A stretch of DNA of 5,848 nt from Candidatus Poseidoniia archaeon (GTDB lineage: Archaea; Thermoplasmatota; Poseidoniia; MGIII; CG-Epi1): positions 1 to 5,848 of the forward strand of contig JAKURS010000064.1 of the NCBI GenBank assembly GCA_022449705.1, in the 5' to 3' direction. This document shows, in pieces, positions 1 to 5,848 of the stretch (position 1 is its first letter; each line of letters opens with the position of its first letter). The translations under genes were made by a program, and so were the position numbers. Below the pieces are notes generated by a model. The model made no database searches, was not told the DNA's origin, and saw nothing but the letters and a program-made list of their open reading frames with translations.

Positions 1-2124
1 ACCCATTACCTCAATGGCATCCAGCGTTACAGTGACGAGGGAGACGACCACGACGCCCAGTACTGGAACGACTATGCACTTGTCAGCCTGAACACACTGG
101 TGGAAGGAGAGAATATTCTTGCTTCTGTGGTGCGTAACCAAGATAGTGGATGGCAAAGCGCCCAGTGGTACGACGAGCAGCTTGAAATCGAGATTCAGCG
201 GGCCAACCTGTGGAACTTCCACCCGCAGCCGTTGAAGCTGGAACTGTATCTAGACACTCAGGCGCCGCTCTCGCGCGCCTACACCGCACCCTGGAGTAAC
301 ACCAGCAGTTTCCCGGTCACCTGGGAAGTGCTGGACGGCTCGACCGACACAGCAGGCTTCGAGCTGTGGTGGAGCGAGCACAACGGCACCGGCTGGAGCG
401 CCTTGACCCTACACGGCTTCTACACCGGCAACAGCGCCACCTTCAATGGCGAGGATGGTTACAGCTACCGCTTCCGGACGCTGGCGCACGACGTGGTGGG
501 GAACGTCGAGCAGTCCAGCCTGCAGGCGGAGATTACTGTCGACATGACTCCGCCGCAGCCCTGGCTAGCGACTGAGTCCGAAGGTGTCACCAACGCGGAA
601 GGGATCTATCTGGGCTGGGGTGCCAATTCCAGCGACGTCGCGCTCTACCAGCTACAGCTGTGGGACGGCAGCGGCTGGGTGGATTACTACAGTTCCGCCG
701 CGTCAAATAACTACAATCACTGGTTCCCAACTGAACAGGAAGGCATTTTCCGCTTACGTTTGCTGGCTACCGATTTCGCCGGTAACACCGTCGTGACTCC
801 GGAACTGGAACTCGAGTTTGACCGCTCCGCGCCGCAGGTGACGCTCGCGACGCTGCCGCAGTTCTATGGCGCGCAGCTGGTCGATCTGCAGCTGGTCGGA
901 GACGTGGATGACTTGGAGATTGAGAGCTTGGAGCTGGAGTACGCCCGGCTGCCGGAGAACGAAGCGGCGGCGCTGGAGTGGAATCCCCTGGGAGTGGGGT
1001 GGGTCAACGGCAGCGCGACCGTGAGCGGGCTGGATGACGGGTGGCGCTACTGGTTCCGGCTGCTGCCAGAGGATGCAGCTGGAAACAAGCTTGAGAGAGA
1101 CCCGTTCCTGTGGGAGCCGCTGGCGGACGGCAGCGCAAACCTGGCGCTGGAGCTGCCTGTGCTGCCGATGCTGCCTGTCTACGCCGGCAGCCCCAACACG
1201 GTCACAGTGCAGGTCAATACGGGACCGACCACCAACATAGGTCTGCAGGAGTACGGTGGCACCGACTACCCTGCTGGCATGGGCAACATGCAGTTCATGG
1301 TCGACTACGAAAATGGCAGGCTACTTTTTGGCAATGGCGTAGCTGGATACCGCCCCGCTGCCAACGCCATCCTGAGTGTGGAATTCGAGGCGTATGACGG
1401 CTCGCTGGTGGTTGACCTGAGCCCGCCACTCCCGGCGAAGGCGGTACGCGTGACGCTGTCCGACGCGAGCAGCATCGAGCTGATGTGGGAAACCCCTACC
1501 GATGCGGTGCACTTCGTCGTAGAGCGAAGCAGTAACCTCTCCGAGGGCTGGCAAGTGGTGAGCCAGCTGTCGCCGGTGCACGATGGACTGAACACCTTCA
1601 GGGATTCAGACCTCTCGGACCAGATGTGGTACTACCGCATTGTCACGGTCGACCGCATGGGCTACCGTACCCAGTTGATGGAAATTTCCGGAGTGCTGCT
1701 TGAGTACCTGATACTGGACCTGACTACTCCTCACTCTCCGGTCGTTAACAACGAGCCACAGCTCGGGATCGTCGGGGGGCTACCCGGGTGGCTGCCACTG
1801 GCTTTGCTGGCTTTGCTGGCGCTGGTCATGGCGGGCGGCGGGGCGTACCTGCTGACGCAGCGCCAGCAGCAGCAACCAGCGCTGGAGGTGGTGCTTGAGC
1901 CACAGCTGGCCGAGCCGCTGGAGCCGGAGCCGGCCGAAGATGAAGAACCGGAGGAGCCGCTCGAAGCTCCCTCCTTCAGCGTGGTTGGAGGGACCCAGTA
2001 CTCGCGCCACCTCAGATTCCGCTGCGATACCGGTTGCGAGCGGGAATTCCCGGGACTGCGCGATGAGGACGAAATCATCTGCCCCCACTGCGGTACAATG
2101 GGAACTCCGCCCGAACTTCCTTAA
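1..2124 (+). CDS. Membrane-anchored extracellular Fn3/Ig-like multidomain protein with cytoplasmic zinc ribbon (5' partial)
   Basis: The frame is open from base 1, so the true start and signal peptide lie upstream; the GTG at 100 is internal. There are 707 visible codons, numbered from base 1. Codons 1-66 resemble part of a galactose-binding-like jelly roll (YLNG, YWND, LVEGENILA). Fn3/Ig-like modules follow, bounded by DTQAP (85-89), DMTPP (181-185), DRSAP (274-278) and DLSPP (472-476). Each carries a late motif: HDVVGN, TDFAGN, EDAAGN, or the divergent VDRMGY. Codons 434-467 contain a baseplate-like LLFGNGVAGYRP segment. One transmembrane helix spans about 596-618. A Gln run and acidic Pro/Glu linker (621-663) then lead to a zinc ribbon with Cys675, 679, 694 and 697 (CxxxC, CPHC). 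These are the only cysteines visible. Inferred topology is outside-to-inside, type I. A role in surface binding or as transporter partner is a guess from gene order; the specific function is unknown. Confidence 0.85.
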   Translation, partial: THYLNGIQRYSDEGDDHDAQYWNDYALVSLNTLVEGENILASVVRNQDSGWQSAQWYDEQLEIEIQRANLWNFHPQPLKLELYLDTQAPLSRAYTAPWSNTSSFPVTWEVLDGSTDTAGFELWWSEHNGTGWSALTLHGFYTGNSATFNGEDGYSYRFRTLAHDVVGNVEQSSLQAEITVDMTPPQPWLATESEGVTNAEGIYLGWGANSSDVALYQLQLWDGSGWVDYYSSAASNNYNHWFPTEQEGIFRLRLLATDFAGNTVVTPELELEFDRSAPQVTLATLPQFYGAQLVDLQLVGDVDDLEIESLELEYARLPENEAAALEWNPLGVGWVNGSATVSGLDDGWRYWFRLLPEDAAGNKLERDPFLWEPLADGSANLALELPVLPMLPVYAGSPNTVTVQVNTGPTTNIGLQEYGGTDYPAGMGNMQFMVDYENGRLLFGNGVAGYRPAANAILSVEFEAYDGSLVVDLSPPLPAKAVRVTLSDASSIELMWETPTDAVHFVVERSSNLSEGWQVVSQLSPVHDGLNTFRDSDLSDQMWYYRIVTVDRMGYRTQLMEISGVLLEYLILDLTTPHSPVVNNEPQLGIVGGLPGWLPLALLALLALVMAGGGAYLLTQRQQQQPALEVVLEPQLAEPLEPEPAEDEEPEEPLEAPSFSVVGGTQYSRHLRFRCDTGCEREFPGLRDEDEIICPHCGTMGTPPELP

Positions 2125-2134
2125 CCAACGGCCC

Positions 2135-2139
2135 GGTGG
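2135..2139 (+). promoter_or_regulatory. SD-like ribosome binding site of the ATPase gene
   Basis: GGTGG lies seven bases before the ATG at 2147, inside the 22-bp gap after the upstream stop. It partly matches the GGAGGTGA consensus that pairs with the 16S 3' end. It supports 2147 over the longer in-frame opening that reaches back to 1895 inside the upstream gene. In GC-rich sequence such a short match can occur by chance. Confidence 0.4.
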
Positions 2140-2146
2140 CGGCGCC

Positions 2147-2920
2147 ATGCCGCTGCTCGAACTGGAGCGGGTCTCGCGCATCTACGAAATGGGGGGCGAG
2201 CGCATCCACGCGCTCGACGACTTCAGCCTCACGGTGGATGAGGGTGCAATCATACTGCTGGTGGGGCCGTCGGGCTCGGGCAAGACGACGCTGCTGAACG
2301 TGATTTCAGCCCTCGACGCGCCGACCAGCGGCCGTTACCGCTTCGGCGGCGAGCTGGTACCGCACGACGACGTCGAGGCGATGACCGCCTTCCGCCGCCG
2401 GAACGTCGGCTACGTCTTCCAGTTCTTCAACCTGCTGGGTGACCTCACCACACTGGAGAACATCCTGCTGGTGCAGGAACTTACGGGCGGCCGCGACGAA
2501 TCGCGTGCCAGAGAGCTGCTGGCGCTGGTGGGCCTGACCGGCCTCGAGGCGCGCTTCCCGGCCGAGATGAGCGGCGGGCAGCAGCAGCGGGTCGCGATAG
2601 CGCGCTCGCTCGCCAAGTCGCCACGGCTGCTGCTGGGTGACGAACCGACTGGCAACCTGGACTCGGAAACGACGCGGCAGGTGATGGAGGTGCTGGTCGA
2701 TGCGTGCCGCGCCGAGAAAATCACGGCAGTGCTGGTCTCGCATGATCACGCACTCGAGCGGTACGCAACGCGTGTCATCGCCATCGACTCCGGCAAGCTG
2801 GTCGAGGACCGGCCGGGCGAGCTGGCGACGATGAAGGGCGCCGTGAAGGAGGCGGGCCGCTCATCGCGGAAGGCATTGAAATCGCTGGCGGAGAAGGCGC
2901 GCCAGTTCTCGCAACGATGA
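2147..2920 (+). CDS. ABC transporter ATP-binding protein, LolD/MacB type
   Basis: This 257-residue protein is the cytoplasmic ATPase that should drive the permease encoded next. All motor motifs are present: Walker A GPSGSGKTT (40-48), Q-loop Gln92 in VFQFFN, signature MSGGQQQR (141-148), Walker B LLLGDEP (161-167) with Asp165 and catalytic Glu166, D-loop NLD (170-172) and H-loop His199 in VSHD. The GDEPTGNLD string and the short GGERIHALDDFSL start are typical of the MacB/LolD/FtsE group. Family members usually end soon after the SGKLVED region. This one continues for about 35 basic, probably helical residues (222-257). The ATG at 2147 begins family homology at once; upstream in-frame codons overlap the previous gene's zinc ribbon and look non-coding. 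The 3' end overlaps the permease by 4 bp. The family is certain; the substrate is unknown. Confidence 0.95.
   Translation: MPLLELERVSRIYEMGGERIHALDDFSLTVDEGAIILLVGPSGSGKTTLLNVISALDAPTSGRYRFGGELVPHDDVEAMTAFRRRNVGYVFQFFNLLGDLTTLENILLVQELTGGRDESRARELLALVGLTGLEARFPAEMSGGQQQRVAIARSLAKSPRLLLGDEPTGNLDSETTRQVMEVLVDACRAEKITAVLVSHDHALERYATRVIAIDSGKLVEDRPGELATMKGAVKEAGRSSRKALKSLAEKARQFSQR
2917..2920 (+). other. ATGA stop/start overlap coupling ATPase and permease
   Basis: The permease ATG (2917-2919) overlaps the ATPase TGA stop (2918-2920). No good Shine-Dalgarno match lies just upstream, so the permease is probably translated by re-initiation. This is common for subunits made in fixed ratio. It is the main argument for starting the permease at 2917 rather than at the internal ATG at 3067. 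Confidence 0.8.
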
Positions 2921-5439
2921 AGTTGCGACGCGCTGCGTTGCGGTGGTCCTGGCGGCGACTCGCGCCGTGGTTGAAACTGCTGCTGCTGCCGCTGAAATGG
3001 CTGCTGCTGTTGCCGCTGCTGCCGCTGTTGCTGCTCTGGCGCTGGCTGCTGCGGCTGGAGCCGCGCATGCACGTGTTGCTGCTGAGGCGTATGCTCCGGA
3101 GCCTGTGGCGCATCCGCTTCCGCACTGGCGTGATGCTGCTGCTGGTTGTGATTACGACGCTGACCGGCGTGATGATGGCCGAGTTCAGCCGCAACGGCGA
3201 CGCGGTCTACGAGGAGTTCTACGGAGAGACAAACCTGGCCGACCTGGTCGTCGCGACCAATGACCTGTACCAGCCGGTGGCCAATTTCTCGGCCGCCTGC
3301 GCTGCCTTCGGCGCAGCGGAAACGTGCGAGACGCGACTGGCGCTCGACGCGCAGTTCCTGCGCGATGACGGCGAGTGGATTGCGGCGACGCTCTATGGCC
3401 ATGCGGAATCGCCCGAGGTGAGCACGCTATGGTTCACCGCCGGCAGGATGGCGTCCTCCCCGGGCGAGGCAGTGATTGACCGCCACGTGCAGGAGGAGCT
3501 GGGAGTCGGCCCCGGGGACACGGTGACCGTTTCGCTGGCGGGAGAAATACACAGCTACACGATTGTGGGTGTCGCCAACTCTCCACACCACCTCTTCTAC
3601 GTTGCCGACCCGCGCATGCTCATTCCGCAGGAGGGCGCCTACGCGGTGCTCTACCTGCCGGTTGAAGATCTGGCGACCGACGCTGGCCTCGAGCCAGGGA
3701 GCAGGAACATGCTGCTGCTCGACCTGCCCGGGACCCCGGCCTACGACCTGCAGGATACCAGCGAAGACGAGGGCGTCGCGCTGCGCGAGCTGAAGCAGGA
3801 GCTCGCTTCCGCGCTGCACGACGAAGGGGTCGCAGGGGCGATGCTGAGCGACCGCGGCGGCATCCACTCGGTCGAGCTGCTGCGGCAGGACCTCGAAGGC
3901 AGCCGCAAGTCAATCCCGATGACCATCTTCCTGCTGGGGACGGTCTCGGCGCTGGTGCTGGCAATTTCGATGGAGCGGCTGATTCGCACGCAGTATCGCG
4001 AAATCGCGGTGATGCGCGCGCTCGGTTTCTCCGCGGCCGAGGTCAGGAACCACTACCTGCTGGTGCCGCTGCTGCTCGGCTCGACAGGCATCGCGCTCGG
4101 AACCGCGCTGGGCGCCTACTTCTCGGTGGCGATGACCGAGTTCTACTTCGAGCAATGGGGCATCCCACTCGCCAGGGTGGCGCACTACCCCGACCTCTGG
4201 CTCGCCGTAGGAGCGGGCGTGATGGCCATCGTGATGCTCTTCTCGCTGCGGCCGGCGCTGCGCGCTTCGCGGCTGACGCCGCTGGAAGTGATGGGGCAGC
4301 GCGAAGTGGAGCGGGCGCAGGCATGGGCACAGCGGCTGACGGCACGGCTGCCGGTGACAGTCAGCCTCGGCATCCGCTCAACCTTCCGCAAGCCGCGGCG
4401 GCTGCTGCTGACGGTGGCAGCACTGGGTCTGGCGCTGGTCATCCTGGGCGGCTGGCTGCTGACCATGACTTCAATGACAGGCTACATGCGCGACTCTCTC
4501 ACCGACGCCGAGCAGTGGGACGCGCAGGCAGTCTTCATGCCGCAGCAGGAGCCGCAAATGCGCAGCTGGGCCGCCAACCACACCGGTCTGGAAGCGGAGT
4601 GGGTGACATTGCTGGCCGGCTCGCCCGCAGGCGACGACCGCACCTTCATCGTCTGGGGCGTCGAGCAGTTCGGCGATAGCGGCATGCACGGCTTCCGGCT
4701 CTCCGCCGGGGAGCTGCCGCAGGCCGGTACGCAGCCGGTCGAGGTGCTGGTGGACCAGGGCGTCGCCGAGCACCTGGAGTGGGAGCCTGGCGACGTGGTG
4801 ATCGTGGAGATTGCCGGCACTGCCGTCGAGGTGCGCGTCACCGGCATAACACTGGAGCTGACACGCTCGCTCTGGCTGCACCGCGACGACCTTGTCGCGA
4901 TTACCGGCTGGGAGATGGTCAACATGGTGATGCTGCGCAACGTCGATGACGAGGCGCTGGCGGAGCTGGAGCAGCAGGCGCTCGTAACGCGTCACGAAGA
5001 GATGGTCACGGCGTTCGACAATTCGATGGAGAAATACCAGGCCATCATCATCGCCTTCCTCGCCATCGGCGCCGCCATCGCGGTCGCGGTGCTGGTCAAT
5101 ACTCTCATCATCAACCTCACCGAACGTGACGCCGAGCTGGCGACGTTGCGCGTCCTGGGGGCTTCAGAATGGAAGCTCTCCGGAATCCTGCTGGTCGAGC
5201 ACGCCATCATCGGCCTCGCCGGCGGCATCATTGGCGTCGCGGTCGCAATCGCCGCCAGCCAGTGGATGGTTGCGGTCTTCACCACCTGGATTTTCTACTT
5301 CCCGCTCTTAATCGACTGGGTGGTTGCACTCTACCTGTTCCTCTTCATTCTTCTCGCGGCGCTTGCCACCACGCTCATCGGCACCTGGCGCATCCGCCGC
5401 ATGGACCTGGTCAAGAGCATTCAGGAGTTTTCGCAGTAG
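2917..5439 (+). CDS. ABC transporter permease, FtsX/MacB family, duplicated
   Basis: This 840-residue integral membrane protein is the partner of the ATPase. It has two copies of the family unit. Helix 1 (about 70-88) is followed by an extracytoplasmic MacB-like domain (about 90-331) and a three-helix FtsX domain (about 333-353, 380-402, 426-446). Helix 5 (about 495-516) is followed by a second extracytoplasmic domain (about 517-706) and a second FtsX domain (about 708-732, 756-780, 797-822). Each FtsX domain has the coupling-helix motif that contacts the ATPase: REIAVMRALGFS (361-372) and DAELATLRVLGAS (738-750). Ahead of helix 1 is an unusual Leu-rich segment (21-47) flanked by Arg-rich stretches. 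Only two cysteines were seen, Cys128 and Cys137, both in the first outer domain. Relatives extract lipoproteins, export peptides or macrolides, or transmit force; which applies here cannot be told. Start chosen for the ATGA overlap; 3067 is an alternative giving 790 residues. Confidence 0.93.
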   Translation: MKLRRAALRWSWRRLAPWLKLLLLPLKWLLLLPLLPLLLLWRWLLRLEPRMHVLLLRRMLRSLWRIRFRTGVMLLLVVITTLTGVMMAEFSRNGDAVYEEFYGETNLADLVVATNDLYQPVANFSAACAAFGAAETCETRLALDAQFLRDDGEWIAATLYGHAESPEVSTLWFTAGRMASSPGEAVIDRHVQEELGVGPGDTVTVSLAGEIHSYTIVGVANSPHHLFYVADPRMLIPQEGAYAVLYLPVEDLATDAGLEPGSRNMLLLDLPGTPAYDLQDTSEDEGVALRELKQELASALHDEGVAGAMLSDRGGIHSVELLRQDLEGSRKSIPMTIFLLGTVSALVLAISMERLIRTQYREIAVMRALGFSAAEVRNHYLLVPLLLGSTGIALGTALGAYFSVAMTEFYFEQWGIPLARVAHYPDLWLAVGAGVMAIVMLFSLRPALRASRLTPLEVMGQREVERAQAWAQRLTARLPVTVSLGIRSTFRKPRRLLLTVAALGLALVILGGWLLTMTSMTGYMRDSLTDAEQWDAQAVFMPQQEPQMRSWAANHTGLEAEWVTLLAGSPAGDDRTFIVWGVEQFGDSGMHGFRLSAGELPQAGTQPVEVLVDQGVAEHLEWEPGDVVIVEIAGTAVEVRVTGITLELTRSLWLHRDDLVAITGWEMVNMVMLRNVDDEALAELEQQALVTRHEEMVTAFDNSMEKYQAIIIAFLAIGAAIAVAVLVNTLIINLTERDAELATLRVLGASEWKLSGILLVEHAIIGLAGGIIGVAVAIAASQWMVAVFTTWIFYFPLLIDWVVALYLFLFILLAALATTLIGTWRIRRMDLVKSIQEFSQ
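2977..3057 (+). repeat. CTG-rich imperfect trinucleotide tract encoding a poly-Leu segment
   Basis: Within the permease 5' end, 27 codons encode 18 leucines, 15 of them CTG, including runs of four and three identical CTG codons broken by CCG, TTG and TGG. The tract is low complexity and keeps other frames open too. It encodes residues 21-47, an extra hydrophobic segment before the first canonical helix. Such a tract could be prone to replication slippage, but a shift would break the downstream frame unless it were in threes. Confidence 0.7.
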
Positions 5440-5648
5440 TCACGCTTCCATCTCGCCCTGATTGCCACAGGTGTCACAAACGATGAGCTGCATTCCCCCA
5501 GTCGTGGCACGTTGATATCAGCGCCGCCGCCAGCGCGCCCGCCACAGCCCTGACTCCAACGTCCGTTCAGATTCGCGATGAGATTATCATTTACACTACA
5601 GTAAACCCCCAAGTCCCCGCCTCAGCTTCCAGGGTGTTTCAGCACTCG

Positions 5649-5702
5649 CTTGAGCACAAACCACTACTTGCACGCCTGAAACTGGCATTGTGCCCGCTCA
5701 AG
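5649..5702. repeat. Imperfect 54-nt stem-loop
   Basis: CTTGAGC followed by ACAA (5649-5659) pairs with TTGT (5688-5691) and GCTCAAG (5696-5702). This gives an 11-bp stem interrupted by a four-base bulge on the 3' arm. CCA (5661-5663) can also pair with TGG (5683-5685). It lies about 210 bases past the permease stop. It may be a 3'-end structure of the transcript or part of a small RNA. It is not followed by a T-tract, so a classical intrinsic terminator is unlikely. Confidence 0.4.
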
Positions 5703-5704
5703 AC

Positions 5705-5714
5705 GCGCTAGCGC
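5705..5714. repeat. 10-bp perfect palindrome GCGCTAGCGC
   Basis: GCGCTAGCGC is a perfect self-complementary sequence immediately after the 54-nt stem-loop and at the edge of the AT-rich tail. It could be a dimeric regulator site. A GC-rich palindrome of this size can also arise by chance. Confidence 0.3.
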
Positions 5715-5769
5715 TGTGAGGCAAATATTAGTTTGTAGTAGCAAGTAATAGTTATATTCAATACCAAGC

Positions 5770-5788
5770 TTCCTATCATAGATAGGAA
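5770..5788. repeat. Perfect 8-bp inverted repeat with 3-nt spacer
   Basis: TTCCTATC, spacer ATA, GATAGGAA is a perfect inverted repeat in AT-rich non-coding DNA. Its dyad shape fits an operator for a dimeric DNA-binding protein, or a small hairpin in RNA. On the plus strand it runs into a stretch of five A (5787-5791), so it is not a plus-strand terminator. The TATA-like tract at 5811-5822 lies about 22 bases downstream. Confidence 0.5.
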
Positions 5789-5810
5789 AAATCGCCATAT
5801 CAGACACAAC

Positions 5811-5822
5811 ATAAATATATAT
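5811..5822 (+). promoter_or_regulatory. Candidate TATA-like promoter element
   Basis: ATAAATATATAT resembles an archaeal TATA box and would serve a plus-strand gene starting beyond the window. The surrounding DNA is so AT-rich that such a match is weak evidence. A second, poorer match, TTATATT, lies at 5752-5758. No transcript start or downstream gene is visible to confirm either. Confidence 0.25.
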
Positions 5823-5848
5823 TAGAGATTAAATTAGCTACATATTAT

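Larger units (their letters stand above)
5440..5848. other. Non-coding region with a GC-to-AT transition
   Basis: These 409 bases follow the permease stop. No convincing gene was seen on either strand; the one short minus-strand opening (5421-5612, TTG start) runs into the permease end and has no recognisable features. The first 280 bases or so stay GC-rich to mixed, including a GCC-rich patch at 5521-5542. From about 5721 to the window end I count roughly 27% G+C. I found no T-run of five or more on the plus strand that would mark a simple terminator. Inverted repeats in this region are listed separately. No tRNA fold was found: a GTTCAGATTC at about 5565 recalls a T-arm but lacks the pairing stem. 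Confidence 0.6.

Noticed and set aside
100..102. GTG as the start of the first gene
   Set aside because: The same frame is open back to base 1 and the codons before it already read as part of the jelly-roll-like domain (YLNG, YWND). The start is outside the window.
1895..2146. 84-residue N-terminal extension of the ATPase
   Set aside because: It overlaps the linker and zinc ribbon of the upstream gene, is Ser/Arg-rich with no family similarity, and the ATPase fold begins right at the ATG at 2147.
1731..2181. Minus-strand Ser-rich openings over the end of the first gene
   Set aside because: They mirror the acidic Pro/Glu linker and Gln run of the real gene and have no motif of their own.
2746..3402. 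Long minus-strand opening rich in Gln and His across the ATPase/permease junction
   Set aside because: It is the complement of the CTG-rich Leu tract and of well-supported coding sequence; its composition is what reverse-reading CTG codons gives.
5560..5582. tRNA T-arm-like GTTCAGATTC
   Set aside because: The flanking bases do not form the five-pair stem, the conserved A of the loop is G, and no acceptor or anticodon arm is seen nearby.
5421..5612. 63-residue minus-strand small gene
   Set aside because: It uses a TTG start, overlaps the permease end, and shows no domain or clear ribosome binding site. It could be a small protein but nothing supports it.
5770..5792. Intrinsic terminator at the 8-bp inverted repeat
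   Set aside because: On the plus strand it is followed by A, not T. On the minus strand the T-run precedes the stem instead of following it.

Overview
This window reads as a stretch of a GC-rich prokaryotic genome. Coding sequence is roughly two-thirds G+C where I sampled it. It carries one compact plus-strand gene cluster and ends in a non-coding region that becomes strongly AT-rich. Three large genes run in the same direction: a membrane-anchored extracellular beta-sandwich protein whose 5' end lies outside the window (1-2124), an ABC transporter ATPase of the LolD/MacB type (2147-2920), and a large FtsX/MacB-type permease (2917-5439). The gaps are 22 bp and then a 4-bp ATGA overlap, so the three are probably co-transcribed. 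The ATPase and permease are almost certainly made as a translationally coupled pair.

The organism cannot be fixed from this sequence. Several traits would fit an uncultured marine euryarchaeon (Marine Group II/III type) or a related archaeon: long extracellular Fn3/Ig-like arrays held by one C-terminal membrane helix, a cytoplasmic CPxCG zinc ribbon on the same chain, an SD-like GGTGG before the ATPase, and an AT-rich TATA-like tract at the right end. This is inference, and a GC-rich bacterium is not excluded. No 16S, tRNA or taxonomic marker is present.

Functionally, the ATPase has every nucleotide-binding motif intact. The permease has the duplicated layout of its family: helix, extracytoplasmic domain, three-helix FtsX domain, repeated twice. 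Together they form a complete type VII (MacB/LolCDE-like) transporter or mechanotransmission machine. Its substrate cannot be read from sequence. The upstream protein shows a jelly-roll-like fragment, at least four Fn3/Ig-like modules, an embedded segment resembling the FGxGxxGxxP motif of phage baseplate proteins, one transmembrane helix, an acidic Pro/Glu linker and a cytosolic zinc ribbon. It could be a substrate-recognition or surface partner of the transporter, but that rests on gene order alone.

The last 409 bases (5440-5848) hold no gene I can support. They contain an imperfect 54-nt stem-loop, a 10-bp palindrome, a perfect 8-bp inverted repeat with a 3-nt spacer, and a TATA-like AT tract near the edge. 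They may be a transcript 3' end followed by the control region of a gene beyond the window. No mobile element, CRISPR array or RNA gene was found.
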